Part shown: piece after piece, positions 34,602 to 46,716 of the stretch
Numbering within the stretch: the first letter of the stretch is position 1
How the letters are laid out: every line of letters starts with the position of its first letter
From: Pelobates cultripes
Taxonomy: Eukaryota; Chordata; Amphibia; Anura; Pelobatidae
Length of the DNA: 64,000 bases
Reading direction: 5' to 3'
Assembly (NCBI GenBank): GCA_933207985.1
Contig: OW240917.1
Location: forward strand, 107,692,486 to 107,756,485
Translations under genes and position numbers: made by a program
Notes under the pieces: generated by a model
Database searches by the model: none
Seen by the model: only the letters and a program-made list of their open reading frames with translations
Told to the model about the DNA's origin: nothing

Positions 34602-35025
34602 TGATTATTATTATTATTAATATTATTATTTATAAAGCGCCAACAAATTCTGCAGCGCTGTATAATGGGTGGAATAACAGACACGGATTTGTTAGCAGAC
34701 AAGTTGGACGCACAGGAATTGAGAGCCCTGCTCAATGAGCTTACATGCTAGAGGGAGTGGGGTGTAGTTACACAAAAAGTAAGGGTAGGGTAAACAAGTA
34801 GGATAGTATTCACAGAGGTGATTAGTTTTGATGATAGTTGCAGGGGAGGAATCAGGGTGCGGGATGGGAAAGCAGTTTAATTAATATGCTTTCCTGAAGA
34901 AAGTTTTCAAAGATTTTTTAAAGGAGTGGAGATTGGGTGAAAGTCTATCAGAGAGGGGAAGGGTGTTCCACAGGAACAATGCAGCCCTAGAGAAGTCTTT
35001 AAGGCGAGCATCAGAGGTAGAAATT
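34602..35025 (+). repeat. Dispersed repeat (TTTATAAAGCGCCAACAAAT family), longest copy
   Basis: It starts in an ATT-rich run and continues TTTATAAAGCGCCAACAAATTCTGCAGCGCTGTATAATGGGTGG, then CTCAATGAGCTTACATGCTAGAGGGAG, to AGTCTTTAAGGCGAGCATC. The opening matches 3127-3242 and 6420-6490. The body shows no open frame. This may be the 3' part of a LINE or a long MITE; the class was not settled. Confidence 0.6.
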
Positions 35026-35469
35026 ATATTTTCAAATTCTAATATGAGATGCATCTAGTTTGAAAATGCACTACAAAGTGCATACTACATGGTGATTTAT
35101 TGAACATCATAGAGATTTCAGTTTAGACCTGTGGTTTGCACTGTCTCTGATTCTTTGTACAATTGAGCCCTTTTGGAATAAGGTAGAATGGAAGCTCACT
35201 GAAAAGCAAAAACTGAGTGACTCATTAACCAAAACGAGGTTTTCCTACTTATAATTGAATAAAACAATTATTGGATTAGAGGAAACTATTAGCAGATAGT
35301 TTATAGCACTCTATTTTACTATATTGTAAGCACATAATGTACCAATATTTAGATTGTGAATGATTTATGGCTACCAGCTATGCTTTTTAAAGTAACCCTT
35401 ATTTATCAAGCAGTGCACAATGTATATTAAGATACGTTTTATCCGGCTTTATTGCTATACTTTGTCTTA
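35026..35469. other. AT-rich intronic sequence, no gene seen
   Basis: No recognised feature. The hAT target site begins at 35470. Confidence 0.4.
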
Positions 35470-35477
35470 CCACTAGG

Positions 35478-36237
35478 CAGGGACGTATTAGCCGTGAGGC
35501 AAACAAGGCATTTGCCTTGGGCGGCATTTTTCAGGGGGCAGCAAAAAATGCCGCCCCCAGATGCCCAGGGCAAATGCCTTGTTAGCCTTGCGGCTAACAG
35601 ACATGCCGGGGGTTGGGCAGCGCTGGCTGATGGTCGGGCGGGCGGCTGGTGAGGGAGCTCTTCCTCTGAGCGGTCTGCTCAGCTCCCTCGCGCACCGCAG
35701 AGTGAGGCTGGGAGCAGGAATATGACGTCATCTTTCGGCTCCCAGCCTCACTCTGCGGCGCACGAGAGAGCTGAGCAGTCAGCTCAGGGGAAAATGCTCC
35801 CTCGCCAGCCGCCCGCCCAGCAGCCAGCCCATCAGCCCGACCGACAGCCACTGGTCCCCAGGGTGATAATGAACCCCTCCCCCCCCCCAGCATTCCCAAA
35901 GGTAAGGAGGGGATAAATAAATAAAAAAGTGTTAATGTGTCTGACTGTGTGTGTGTGTCTGACTGTGTGTGTGTTTGTGTCTGACTGTGTGTGTGTGTTT
36001 GTGTCTGACTGTGTGTGTGTGTGTGTTTGTGTCTGACTGTGTGTGTGTGTGTGTGTCTAACTGTGTGTGTGTTTGTGTCTGACTGTGTGTGTGTCTGACT
36101 GTGTGTGTGTGTCTGACTGTGTGTGTGTGTATTTAGAAGGTGGGCGGGGGGAAGGGTTGGGTGGGGGTGGCGCAGGGGGAGGGGTGCGCCTGAGTTTTGT
36201 CCTGCCTAGGGCAGCACAAAACCAGGATACACCACTG
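35478..36237. mobile_element. hAT-type MITE, 760 bp, two internal hairpins and GT satellite
   Basis: The ends CAGGGACGTATTAGCC and, reverse-complemented, CAGTGGTGTATCCTGG fit hAT-style termini. The flanking octamers CCACTAGG (35470-35477) and CCACTGGT (36238-36245) match at 6 of 8. Two large imperfect palindromes fill the left half: 35488-35600 (AGGCATTTGCCTTGGGCGGC / GCCCAGGGCAAATGCCTTG) and about 35615-35850 (GAGTGAGGCTGGGAGC / GCTCCCAGCCTCACTC). Then come AAAGGTAAGGAGGGG and a GT satellite. Confidence 0.82.
35934..36132. repeat. (GT)n with GTCTGACT interruptions
   Basis: Repeats of GTGTCTGACTGTGTGTGTGT, increasing in GT length then shortening. It lies inside the hAT-type MITE just after its AAAGGTAAG motif. 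Confidence 0.93.
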
Positions 36238-36245
36238 CCACTGGT

Positions 36246-38939
36246 GTTATACTGAATCTTTTTCAACATAGTCGTCAAGACTGAAGCAAAGAACAAATGA
36301 ACCACTGCTAAATAGCCACTGGGAAATATATTTCCAAGCTGGAAATGTGATTCTCAACATGCTAAAGAGAGACATTTATCTTTGGAAAATGACTGACGAC
36401 AGCTAGCTGTTGGAAGGGTGCAATAAAAGTGAGAGTCACCTATGCTTAGTTACCATTAAACATGGGTGTATTAGCATGTATGTAGATCATGAAGGTCGGT
36501 TCTCTTCAAGGAAAGATTATACATTCATGATTTATGATCATGTCACTAGAAGGTCAATGTGGGTACATAACAAAATGGAAACACAAGAGACTGAATAGAT
36601 TAAAGACTGTATCATGCCATAGATGAACAAAACTATACTCATAACCTCACGTGTTTTATAGCTATGATATCACCTTTAGTTTGGTGGTAGATTTCATATT
36701 GGGTTCCTCTAACAAATCAATACATTAGCCAGCAGTTTGGGTCAAAGACTGAGGTCTTTAATGATACAGGGCTCTGGAACTATCAGAAATTTAGATGGTC
36801 TGTTATATCTGTTTTGGTGTTAGTAAGTTACACTTTTCATCAGGAAATAGCTCTGCAATGAACATGATTCTAGCATAATGACATATAGCTCTTCAGAATA
36901 TGAAATAATGGTTAAGATGAATGATTTCAAGATATAGATACATGATCTTAACGTTTCATCCACTGAATAAAATTAACCTAGTTTGCCACACCTTGGTCTC
37001 CAAAGGATATGAATCCATATGCAGCCTCTGGTAGATGACTAAGGGCCCAGAATCCCATGCATATTGCATTCTTTCCACATGACAACAGGAAAATGCTTGA
37101 GGAACAAATTTCAAACTAGACTCTTTTCTTCCTTCCACTGCTTGATAAAACACAAATACTAACAGAACCTTCAATGCAGAAGTCCCAGTAGGTGATCTGT
37201 GGGGCACTATTAAGACATATCAACAGGGGGAGAAGAATATATACCTACCAATTCGAAGGCTAATTTGTCAGAAAGTGCAGGATTACTTGTGCCTCTGATT
37301 TGTAAATGGAGCACTAACTTATCTCTTATTATATTTTGAACACATTTTTCTTTTTTCAATATTAGTAGTCAAATAATGACTGTAAATGAAATATTTTAAG
37401 CTATGTTCCATGAATATACATTAGTATCCTTAATACTAGAAAAAAAAAAAACACTGTAGACACCATGCACTTTGAGAAACCCTAACATTTATGGTTGTTG
37501 AAAAATGTTCGATGAAACATTTGGCCAGGAAAATTCTTTCCAACATGATGTTACAATAATTGTATTTGAATACTTTAAAAGCAAACTTACAGTGTCTACT
37601 CAGGGGGGATAACATAGGGTCAAGAGTATCAGAACAATGGATTTTGCAGTCGGTGGAGATGTTATATTTTGAAGGAAGAAATTCTGTCTGTACTTTATAC
37701 TTTTGTTCAAGTGTTATGTGAAACGGGGGAGACAATGGAAGATAGGCATCAGAGAATAAGTAACTGACTTCTTAAATTAGAACTTGTTTTTATTGTTATG
37801 TTCCCACAATAAAGTAGCAATCTCCTGTTGTTTTGCTTATTATTGCTCCAGTTTATTTTTGTTTTACAATCACAGCCTATATATCATTTAGACAAATAGC
37901 AGTATTTTTTTTTAAATCTTTTAGTAAGTTAGAGTTACTGATTCTTTTCAAATGGTCATTTAATAGCTGTATTAAAGATCTGCTTCATTTTTGTTATGAC
38001 TATGTTTCAGTCCAGGAGATAAATAATAATACAATGTAATGCCACTAACTCTATCTGACAATCAATTGCCAGTAAATTTAATGAAAGTCAATTTACATTT
38101 CACAGAATTGAAGATCTCATCCTCATGATCAAACTTTAAAGAAGAGTCACCAGGGAAGTCCCCATTCAAACTATCAGAATAAACCCATTCCACAAATTTC
38201 CAACATGATTTCCTCCTGAATGTACAAAATATGAATCAGGGTTAATATTAACATATGAACATGCGTTACAAAAAATAGAACTACCATTCTTGAAAATCCC
38301 TTTTTTTTTTCGGATAAAATGAACAATGTGTAGAAATGTCAAAATGAAAAATGCTTAAAATAAAATGCTGTGCAGCCTCTAAAATATCTGGTGCAAAGCT
38401 TGCCTAATAAAAACAAGAGCAAAGATATCTGTACAAGGCCAGCCATTATGAATATTAGAAGTAAACAAAAATTGATACTCAGAAAAATGTAATTCATTCT
38501 AGAGCGGTAGTACACAAACCCAGTACTCATGGCACATCAATGGTCTAGGAGGTTTTGTGTCCTCACTGGAATAGAACCAAGACTCTCTAAATACCAGACT
38601 ACTCCTAAATCCAAGTGTGCCTTAAGAATTGGGTTTGGAATTAATTGTTTAAAGGATGATATGGATTTTCAATTTGTCACATGCATAATTATGTGTTATT
38701 ATCACATGCACACTTTATGGAACATAAGGACTATGAAGATTAAAGCCTTGTGAATCTGATCCTTTGATTAGGATTTAAAATGAACAGTTACGTCATATAT
38801 CCTTGGGACTATTGGCTATTCTAGGTACTAATGATGGCTTTGGGGCAACACTGTGAATCTATGTATTAAACTAAATGAACTCACTGAATAAATAGATCTA
38901 TATTCAGGTGTACATCTCTTACAGTATTCAGGTATACAT
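36246..38939. other. AT-rich intronic sequence, no gene seen
   Basis: About 2.7 kb without repeat termini or a recognisable exon on either strand. Open frames (37436-37735 minus, 37833-38039 plus) have no recognisable protein pattern. Confidence 0.4.
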
Positions 38940-39475
38940 CTAAAGGGACAATATAGATACTAAATCAAATTTATTAAGCAGTTTTGGTGCATATGTCATG
39001 CAACTGCAGTCTCACTGCTCAATTATTTGCAATTTAAGAGTAAAATCTTTTGTTTCTGTTTATGCATACCTAGCCACACCTCCACTGGCTGTGACTGACA
39101 CAACCTGCAGGAACAAAATGGTTTAATTTTCAGGTAGAAATCTTATTATCTCCTAAATTGATCTTTTATCACACACACAGAGGTTCTTGTAGGGTCTAGC
39201 AGGTTATTAACAGAGCAGGAGATAAGAAATTAAAAAGTAAACAGAATGTACAATAATTTTTTTTTTAATTTCGCTTTTTCTTACAGGAAGTGTTTATGAA
39301 GGCTGTGAACATCACCTGCAGGAAGCGGTGACAAGGGCTGTATAAACAAAGCTGCTAACCTCCTAAACTCCTAATTCCTAAATGGCAGAGAACTGAACAG
39401 TGAGACTACATTTGCATGGTCTATACAACTAAACTGCTTAACTAAGATAAATTTGTTTTAAGGACTATTTATGGA
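38940..39475. mobile_element. T2-like MITE, diverged
   Basis: The left end CTAAAGGGACAATATAGATA...AAATTTATTAAGCAGTTTTG is mirrored near 39428-39470 by AACTAAACTGCTTAACTAAG...TTTGTTTTAAGGAC on the other strand. The TTAA edges are mutated. Non-coding. Confidence 0.5.
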
Positions 39476-39578
39476 CTATGCTATCATAATAATTGGCATT
39501 AAGAATTAAAAAAAAAAAAAATCAAAATGGAATGTCTTTTTTATTTCATGGCAGTGGTAATCTGTAGGACTGCTAATG

Positions 39579-40039
39579 TTAAAGAAACAGGCCACTCCAT
39601 GTTTATCCACGGATATTTACCTCTTGAAAGAACACAAACAGGTATTCCCGACACTACAGTGATAAAATATAGGTTTAGGTTCATGGCCACCCTTCCTTTT
39701 GAAAATGTGATTTTACTGAAACTTGCTGATCTCAGCCAATCCAATGCATAGGAAGGCATTGGGAGGCTGTTGCACATGTTCTGCAAAATGCAGCATCTCC
39801 TAATAGAGATGCATTGAATCAATGCATCTCTATGGGAATAGTTCAGCGCCTCCATGCAGAGGATGGAGATGCTGAACGCCAATGTTGCACACTGTGCAGC
39901 TCTGACACAGGAAGCACATGTAGTGGTCATCTGAGTGACTGCCACTAGGCAGTAATGTAAACTCCTGCAGAGAGAGGCTATAGACAACAGAACTATACAT
40001 TAAGCTGTATTTGCTCTAGTGACTATTTTGTCCCTTTAA
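39579..40039. mobile_element. T2-type MITE, TTAA target site
   Basis: The right end CTCTAGTGACTATTTTGTCCCTTTAA is a clear terminus. The left TTAAAGAAACAGGCCACTCC is weaker. The interior is homologous to 22672-23268 (GAGATGCATTGAATCAATGC; GTTCAGCGCCTCCATGCAGA). Frames on both strands are not protein-like. Confidence 0.65.
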
Positions 40040-40375
40040 GGATAAAGGCAGCTGTCCAGGTTCTGAATCAAAACAAAACCTAGAATTTGCTTTAACTTAA
40101 GGGTTTCTCTTTAAGTGCCCCCCATGCATATTATTCATTGTTTTTTTAAAGGACAGAAAAAGCTTTTCTTTAACATCATATATTTATACCTAACACAACA
40201 TTAAGGGTGAATAAAATGTTAAAAATTGGCAACAAATGAAGAAAACATTTTTTTTGTTGCTTACATTAATTTTTACACATACAATGCAACTAAATGAAAA
40301 TAAAAGAAAATATATTAATATATTAGTCATGATTTTTAATGCATTATATGTCTAGGATCTAAATACATTTTGGTA
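40040..40375. other. AT-rich intronic sequence, no gene seen
   Basis: No recognised feature. Confidence 0.4.
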
Positions 40376-40379
40376 GCCG

Positions 40380-41000
40380 ATGATATGCCAACTCTACCCC
40401 TAACCATATGTCTACACAAACTCTAACCATATATTTACACTAAGTGTACCCCTAGACTTAACCATAAACTATCTCTAACCCTAAAACAGCATTAACACTA
40501 ACCCAACATATCCCCTTACCTTACAGTAATGCTACACATATCCCTAATCCTAATACTGATACTAGCAGATACATTTCCTAGCAATAACTTTAAACAGCTA
40601 TTTTTTTCATGACATTATGATTTCCCTGTAACGCTGAACCTCCAGCATGCTTTTCCTGCCAATCACAATTGGCGCCGAGCACCTGGTAAAGGTGGCATGC
40701 GTAGAAACCATTTCAAAACAAACCCTGGGGTTCTCCCTTGAACAGCTGAAAGCCCAGAATCACTGCAGCTGAGAGTAGTGTGCTCATCCATGTTTTTTTC
40801 TATGGATTTAAGGTCTATATGCAGCGCTCACAATCAGTGCTGCATACAACTCATCGGTCAGTCTGGGGTCACTAAATATGGCCCCAGCTGACAGAGGGAA
40901 GCCCTGAGTATCTGTTCTCTCCAAAACAGTAGGGCATGTCATTAAAGCCCATGCTTTGTAGGACATAAGGACACATCCTAACATTGTTAAGGATCAAATT
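40380..41000. repeat. Degenerate CCTAACC-rich block plus GC-richer unclassified repeat
   Basis: From 40390 to 40560 the sequence is built on ACCCCTAACCATAT and CTCTAACCCTAA-like words, a degenerate telomere-like simple repeat. From 40610 to 40990 it is GC-richer (CAATTGGCGCCGAGCACCTG; AGCGCTCACAATCAGTGCTGC) like the cores of other composites in the window. Termini were not found. Confidence 0.4.
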
Positions 41001-41429
41001 ATTACGATGACATAGAGTGTCAATTACAAGCATTTGTACTATACAGGACATTTCAAGTGTCTATTGCAGTCTGTAATGGCTTAACTGTATTTTATTTTTC
41101 CTTTAACTGTCTACTGAAATGCAGCCACAATGTTTGATCTTCAAAAAGAGAAAAAACCTTCTTGTCATTAATGAATCACGAATCACTGTGTACGCACTAT
41201 ATACCTGTATGTCTCTGTATACTAGGTAAGGCAATCTATCTCATTTTGTACACTGTCACAGTTTGATATGCCATGTTGTACTTTATTGTATAAAATCTCA
41301 ATAAAAACAAGAGACAAAAGAGGGGTACTGTAATTTACAGTCTGTCTGCAGTGATGCAGAAGGACGGACTGGAGTCCTGGAACAGAAATTTGTGCTGGAG
41401 TAATTAGTGCTAGAGGAAAGCAAAAGGTG
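41001..41429 (+). other. Possible LINE 3' UTR fragment
   Basis: TGTACTTTATTGTATAAAATCTCAATAAAAAC at about 41277-41310 resembles a retroposon 3' end with a polyadenylation signal. No coding portion precedes it. Confidence 0.25.
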
Positions 41430-41603
41430 GTCTGACTGCCATTCTGGGGTCAAGAAGGAATTTTTTTCCTAGCTTGTTGCAAAATTGTGCTTCAAACTGG
41501 TTTTTTTTGCCTTCTTTTATATCAACAGCAAAAAACAAATGTAAGGTAGGCTGCATTTGATGGACGCAAGTCTCTTTTCAGCTATGTAATTATGTAACTA
41601 TGT
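41430..41603 (+). mobile_element. CR1/L2-like LINE 3' end, 5'-truncated
   Basis: The stretch CATTCTGGGGTCAAGAAGGA...TTTTTTGCCTTCTTTTATATC...TTGATGGACGCAAGTCTC and the terminal TATGTAATTATGTAACTATG repeat match the 3' end that I associate with CR1/L2-like LINEs in amphibians. Such LINEs end in short tandem repeats instead of poly(A). Only this last 170 bases remain. Confidence 0.65.
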
Positions 41604-41913
41604 GGTGATGGCTTTAAAGGCTAAATGCAGAGATTGAATGGAGGGAGAATGGAGCAGATAGATTCGAAAGAGGAAGAAAGGCTTGGTTGAAATGGGTCAT
41701 TATTAGAATAATTAGATTACTGGCTATCCTTGCTTTTCTTGAACAGACAGAATTGTGGAGTTGACCGCAATGTTCTATGTGGTGATAAAGTACACATTTG
41801 CATATTGTTTGAAAAGAATTCGAGGTAATGGACACCAGGTTGATATATTTGTCCATTCTCTTATAAAGAAAAGCAGCAATCTATTCCACTACTCTCTATC
41901 CCATCTATAAATG
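41604..41913. other. Intronic sequence, no gene seen
   Basis: No recognised feature. The 5' copy of the LTR target duplication begins at 41914. Confidence 0.4.
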
Positions 41914-41918
41914 ACAGG

Positions 41919-42911
41919 TGTGGCGGAACCAACCACGCCACTGGCTACTGGAGGAGCCTGGTCGCCCGCCTCCTGCCACTGGACTATGGCCCCATGTTTA
42001 ACACTGTTCTTTTTCCCTACAGAAAGCTGGTTCGTGCCTTTCTGCGGACTGTTAAAGTCACGAACACCACTGAGCCGCCAACCTCCCTTCTCCTACCTGC
42101 AGTCAATTATCCGAACACCGGTCCATTCTGTACTTTACTGTTTAAACCATGCTACCCCAGATAGCTATGCCAAGGAGCTCAGCTCAGAAAGACTTTGGCT
42201 CCATGGCGATTGAACTGTATGTATGTGATCTGAGCGCCATCCTGTAATAATGTGCACTCAGATATAAGCTATCTGGGGATAGGTAGAATGTGTATGTTCT
42301 ATGTGATAAATGTAACAGAATGTCATTTTATGTATTTTATTGTCCTTTGTTTGCCATGTGGCTAATGGAGTTTTGCCTCTGTCCATGGAGATAATTGGAT
42401 TACTTCCCAATTATCTCTAGGACAGAGAGGAGGGATTGTGATGCATTGTGGGATTGTAAGCTTGTGATTGGTCAATGTCCAATATGTTTCCCAGTCTTCC
42501 ATCTGGTCCCCTAGGGGAGTGTCCACCAGGTGGGAGACCTGCATAAAAGCCAGGCAGGTAGCCCCAGTAAATCATTTCTGCTTGATAATCAAACAAATTA
42601 TCATCTCGTTCTTGGGGGGAATTGGATTGTATGCTGTTAAAGTGCGACTGCCAGGAGTGTAAACTGTTCGCATGGTTTTTCCTGTTCGGCTGTTTACAGC
42701 ATTTGTGTGTTTCCTGTTCGGGAGTTTGGAGCATTCCCCTGGTTCCAGTTCGGGAGATTGGGGAATTCATGTGTTTGCAGTTCGGGAGATTGGTGAATTC
42801 ATGTGTTTGCAGTTCGGGAGATTGGTGATTGCAGTAGCTGTCTGTGCATCTGAAAAGGGGAATATCGCCTAAATGTTTTTTACCCTCTTGTGTGCAATAC
42901 GGTCCGTTACA
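41919..42911 (+). mobile_element. Solo LTR, 993 bp, same superfamily as the element at 55812
   Basis: It begins TGTGGCGGAACC and ends GGTCCGTTACA. ACAGG lies on both sides (41914-41918 and 42912-42916), a perfect 5-bp target duplication. Shared phrases with the 55.8-kb LTRs include GACTATGGCCCC near the start and TGTATGCTGTT and CCGTTACA near the end. A TATA-like CATAAAAGCC lies at about 42542. Three tandem 32-bp units (CAGTTCGGGAGATTGGTGAA...) lie at 42746-42831. Confidence 0.88.
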
Positions 42912-42916
42912 ACAGG

Positions 42917-44399
42917 CAGCTGTAGTGGGCCACAGAGCAACTTTTGCAGACGTCTCAAAAATGGCTGAATCATGCTGTAGTTATGCATATTCACCATTCC
43001 TTATCAGGATTGTATTCCTTTATCTAGGTCCAACTTAAGCCCCTATCATTATAACTGGTTCTGGGATGTATAACGGGATACACTAGATAGTTGAGCTAAA
43101 TGCAAAAGTATATTGCTATAATGATAAACAATATACTTCAACATACCATGAGATAAATATTCTATTCAGACTATGTTGCACTTTTAGCATAATAGGTAAA
43201 AGCCTATTAAGTAATATTCTTGAAGTGTAATGTTCGAATACATTTTTTAATCTTTAAAAATAACCATACACAGTACATTAAGATTGCTAACATCTTAAAT
43301 AATTACACAGAACTAATATTACAGCTATTTGATCCCATTTGTGTTTGCAAAGGAAATACAACCTTGACCTTTCTAAAAAAAAATGTTCTTTATTAAACAA
43401 TAGTTGACATCAAGTGAGGTAGCACCTATTCAGTAAAGTAAACTATGTGTAACGTCATGAATTCCAGACTATCTAAGTGTGACTGAAATCTCTTGCCTTT
43501 GTGCATGGAATCATATAAAATGTACTTGACAGGCGTTTTCGAGTTATCCTTAAGGCATCATGGATCAATCAGCATTTTTCTATTGATGTACCTTAAGTCC
43601 TACTGACAGAACTAATAAATATGACTACTCTTCATCACCCCGTCTCATTTCCTATCACCTTAATATTAATTATATATTTTTCATATACTGGACTTAAAAT
43701 ACATTGACATCACACCTTTAAAACATATAACTCACTCTTTAAATTGATGTTTTTCTTTCTAATTACTGTGTGATTATCCCTCTATTACAATTATCTATTC
43801 ATTATTTATTGTACTTTCTTTTTTGAAATTTCCAAATTACTGAATTGTATAAAAAATTATATTCACTTTTATCATATAAAGAGGTGAGATAATATAGATA
43901 TTTTAGACGTAAAAAACATATCACCATGTATATAGTCTAGACAACATGTTTGCCGATTGTGCCAGAATCTATAAATACTAGACCGAATGCTTATACCATA
44001 TGACATGTTTTAAGCATTCGGCAAACAGTAACATGAACTGCATTTTGAGAAATGTTTACATTTCATTGCCTTTACATTACTATTATCAAATATATTTATG
44101 CTTATATAATATTATATAATGTTTTATGAGAGTTGATGCTTAACTTTGATTGAAGTAACTCTTAAAGTCTTTTCTTGTATATTTTCCGGCTAATTTGAAC
44201 AACTTAAACAAATCATAGTTTTTTCCGAGAAGATGTATCTGAGATGACAGTTTACATTAGTGTCAATGTCTCTTATGTGTATTGAATAAGCTTGGTTAAA
44301 CTTCTAGATGATAGCTTCATTAACCGTAGAATGTTGAGCAGAAATTCAGTGATTACTGTCTGTGTAGGTTATATTAAGTTGGACCACCAATTTACTGAG
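42917..44399. other. AT-rich intronic sequence, no gene seen
   Basis: About 1.5 kb without recognised repeats. A near-inverted pair (GTTTGCCGATTGTGCC at 43948; AAGCATTCGGCAAACAG at 44013) is the only structure noted. Confidence 0.4.
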
Positions 44400-44402
44400 T
44401 TA

Positions 44403-44593
44403 GGCCTTGATTTAATATTTTTGGATAAGCTTTTCAAATGAATTAATATTTCATTGTAACATTTTCAAGTGATTTACATAGAGAAGTCACAATTAAACTA
44501 CGTGAGATTTTTTTGTCGATAAACCATTCGAAAAGAATATGCAAAAATATAAAATCATTTGAACAGCTTCTCCAAAAGTATTGAATCAAAGCC
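44403..44593. mobile_element. Harbinger-type MITE, 191 bp, TTA target duplication
   Basis: The ends GGCCTTGATTTAATATTTTT and, reverse-complemented, GGCTTTGATTCAATACTTTT form long inverted repeats (about 40 bases including the CTTTTCAAATGA part). TTA flanks both sides (44400-44402, 44594-44596), the 3-bp duplication typical of PIF/Harbinger elements. Confidence 0.75.
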
Positions 44594-44596
44594 TTA

Positions 44597-46716
44597 TTTA
44601 GTTGTCAGGTGTCTGGGCATCTTCCACATTATTCTACTTTAATTGATGGCATAATCAGTGAGTAAAGGAATGTCTGGGCATTCGGTAGGAAAAAAACTGT
44701 TACCTTAATTTCCAAACAAATGACTACATAACTAGATAGGTAATATTTAAAAGCAGAACATACTGTGTGCATGGATTGTTGTACATAGAATTCTACAAAT
44801 GTAAATTATGCAAAAGTCTGCCTTCCAGAATTGCTATCAAAGTTTAAAATGCATGTATGTAAGTATACTGCTCAAGTGTCCACATACAAAAAGTATGCAG
44901 AAGTATAATAAAAACTGTCATATGTACATTATAGAGAAGTACAGACTGTTTCTCCTGCTTTTTTATAAGCATGTAGTATGCACTGAACTTTCCCTCCTTG
45001 CCCCTTTTTGGCAACGACTCATCAGCCACTGTTCCACTGTTCTTTTGTATCTTGTTAGTTTCAATATTATGTGACACTTTTACAGTCTCTCTGCTTGATG
45101 CAGACTAAATTAATTAAGTCTATCTGGTGGTCAAAATGCATTTTACATTATTACTTTTTCCAATTTACTGCGCAATTCTGTCATAACTGTTCAATAAATC
45201 AGACTAATCCCACTTTTAAAAGCAATATCTAGAAATATAGCGCTATTATAGCGATAATTATAACTATGCATATTTTCTTTCTTCATGGGTTTTGTCAGTG
45301 GTGTATGTATTAAATGGGATGTAAATTATGCCATTTTATCACAAATAATGTATTCATTATCATACTGGCAATAAAATATCACTGTTGATGGCTGCAGTAG
45401 AAAAACATTCTGAAGTTTCATCTCAAATTACATGATTTCAAAGTATGGAATGAGTCAAGGGTATCCCAGGTCACCGACGATTGTTAAAAACTGGAAAATA
45501 ACTTCATCAGTCCGGGAAAGATGTATCCATAAAACTTTTTTTTTTTTTTTAAATTAAGGTTTCAGTACAGCTGTCGATGGATTTTTACTTACTGCTACTG
45601 TAAACTAGGTTCCACTGTAAATGTTATGATGCAGTATTTCCTGTCTCCTTAGCACATGGCCTGTAAAACCAGTGGCATTTTGCAATGAGAATTAAAAAAA
45701 AATTAAAAAAAGTCTACCATTTTTTATATGACGCAGTCCTACGTTCACGCACCCCTGCATTTTTATTTATAACTGGTGCAACTCACACATTATTTTCAAT
45801 TGATTAGATATGCAAAAACATTCTATTGCTTATTGCAAAAAGTGTTAGGTCAAGGGCTCACACAAAATAGTCCTTTACACCAATGAGCTGCAGACTGACC
45901 CAAAGCAGTAATGTATATGGCATAATAACTCAAATTAATTACTGTCACTTTTGATATAAAATGATTAGTACAGTAAAATTATTAGATTAAACAATATGGG
46001 GGATTATTGTATATTTCTCAAAATGCTTGAGAGACTCCATTTAATTCCAAGGACCAAAAAAAGTCTGTGCCATAAAAAACAATTAGCTCTTTAAGGATTA
46101 TATTTTAAACTGGAGGTACCCACTCAAATAACAACGCATAGATACGTCAAAACTGACAGCTAGACATTCTATGTTGCATACTAGTGGGCAGGTTTGCCCA
46201 ATAAATGGGATGGTCCCATTCAAAATGTTGTGGTTCAGCCCAGAAAAGGGGCAAGTCCACCACCTGACAGCCAACATGGCCAGCTCCCAGCTATCAGGAC
46301 CATGCAGGGAGCACAGCAGATGTGGGAAACCAGGGAACTAAAGCAAGATGTCAGGACAGGACCTTAAAATCAGGACTGTCATGCCAAAAGTGGGACAATT
46401 GGGAGGAATGTATGTTGGCATTAGGTTTTGTGTAACAGATTGTTATTATTTCAACGTTTAACATTAAGCATTATGAACAGTTAAGACACTGTTTGGGTGT
46501 ATTCAATAATATTTTTCAAGCAGCTCAAGAACAGAAAGTAAGAGAAGCGTGTTCAGCCATCTCTACTTAGACCCTGAAGAGACATCATGCCTATTTCTTT
46601 AAATATTCACTTAGAATAATTTAATAGGCTGTTAAGGTGTAATCCTCATTTCCAATTGTGATTTGATTGCATTCAAATAAAAAAATAAAACATATTTTCC
46701 TTTATGGGAAAAAAAT
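44597..46716. other. AT-rich intronic sequence with one GC-richer patch
   Basis: Mostly unremarkable. At 46160-46430 a GC-richer patch (GACAGCCAACATGGCCAGCT; AAAAGTGGGACAATTGGGAGG) looks like an old repeat fragment. Frames at 44808-45077 on both strands are not protein-like. Confidence 0.4.

Noticed and set aside
35594..35916. GC-rich frames on both strands suggesting a CpG-island exon
   Set aside because: The segment is the arms of a large palindrome inside a hAT-type MITE, not a gene promoter or PDGFC exon 1.
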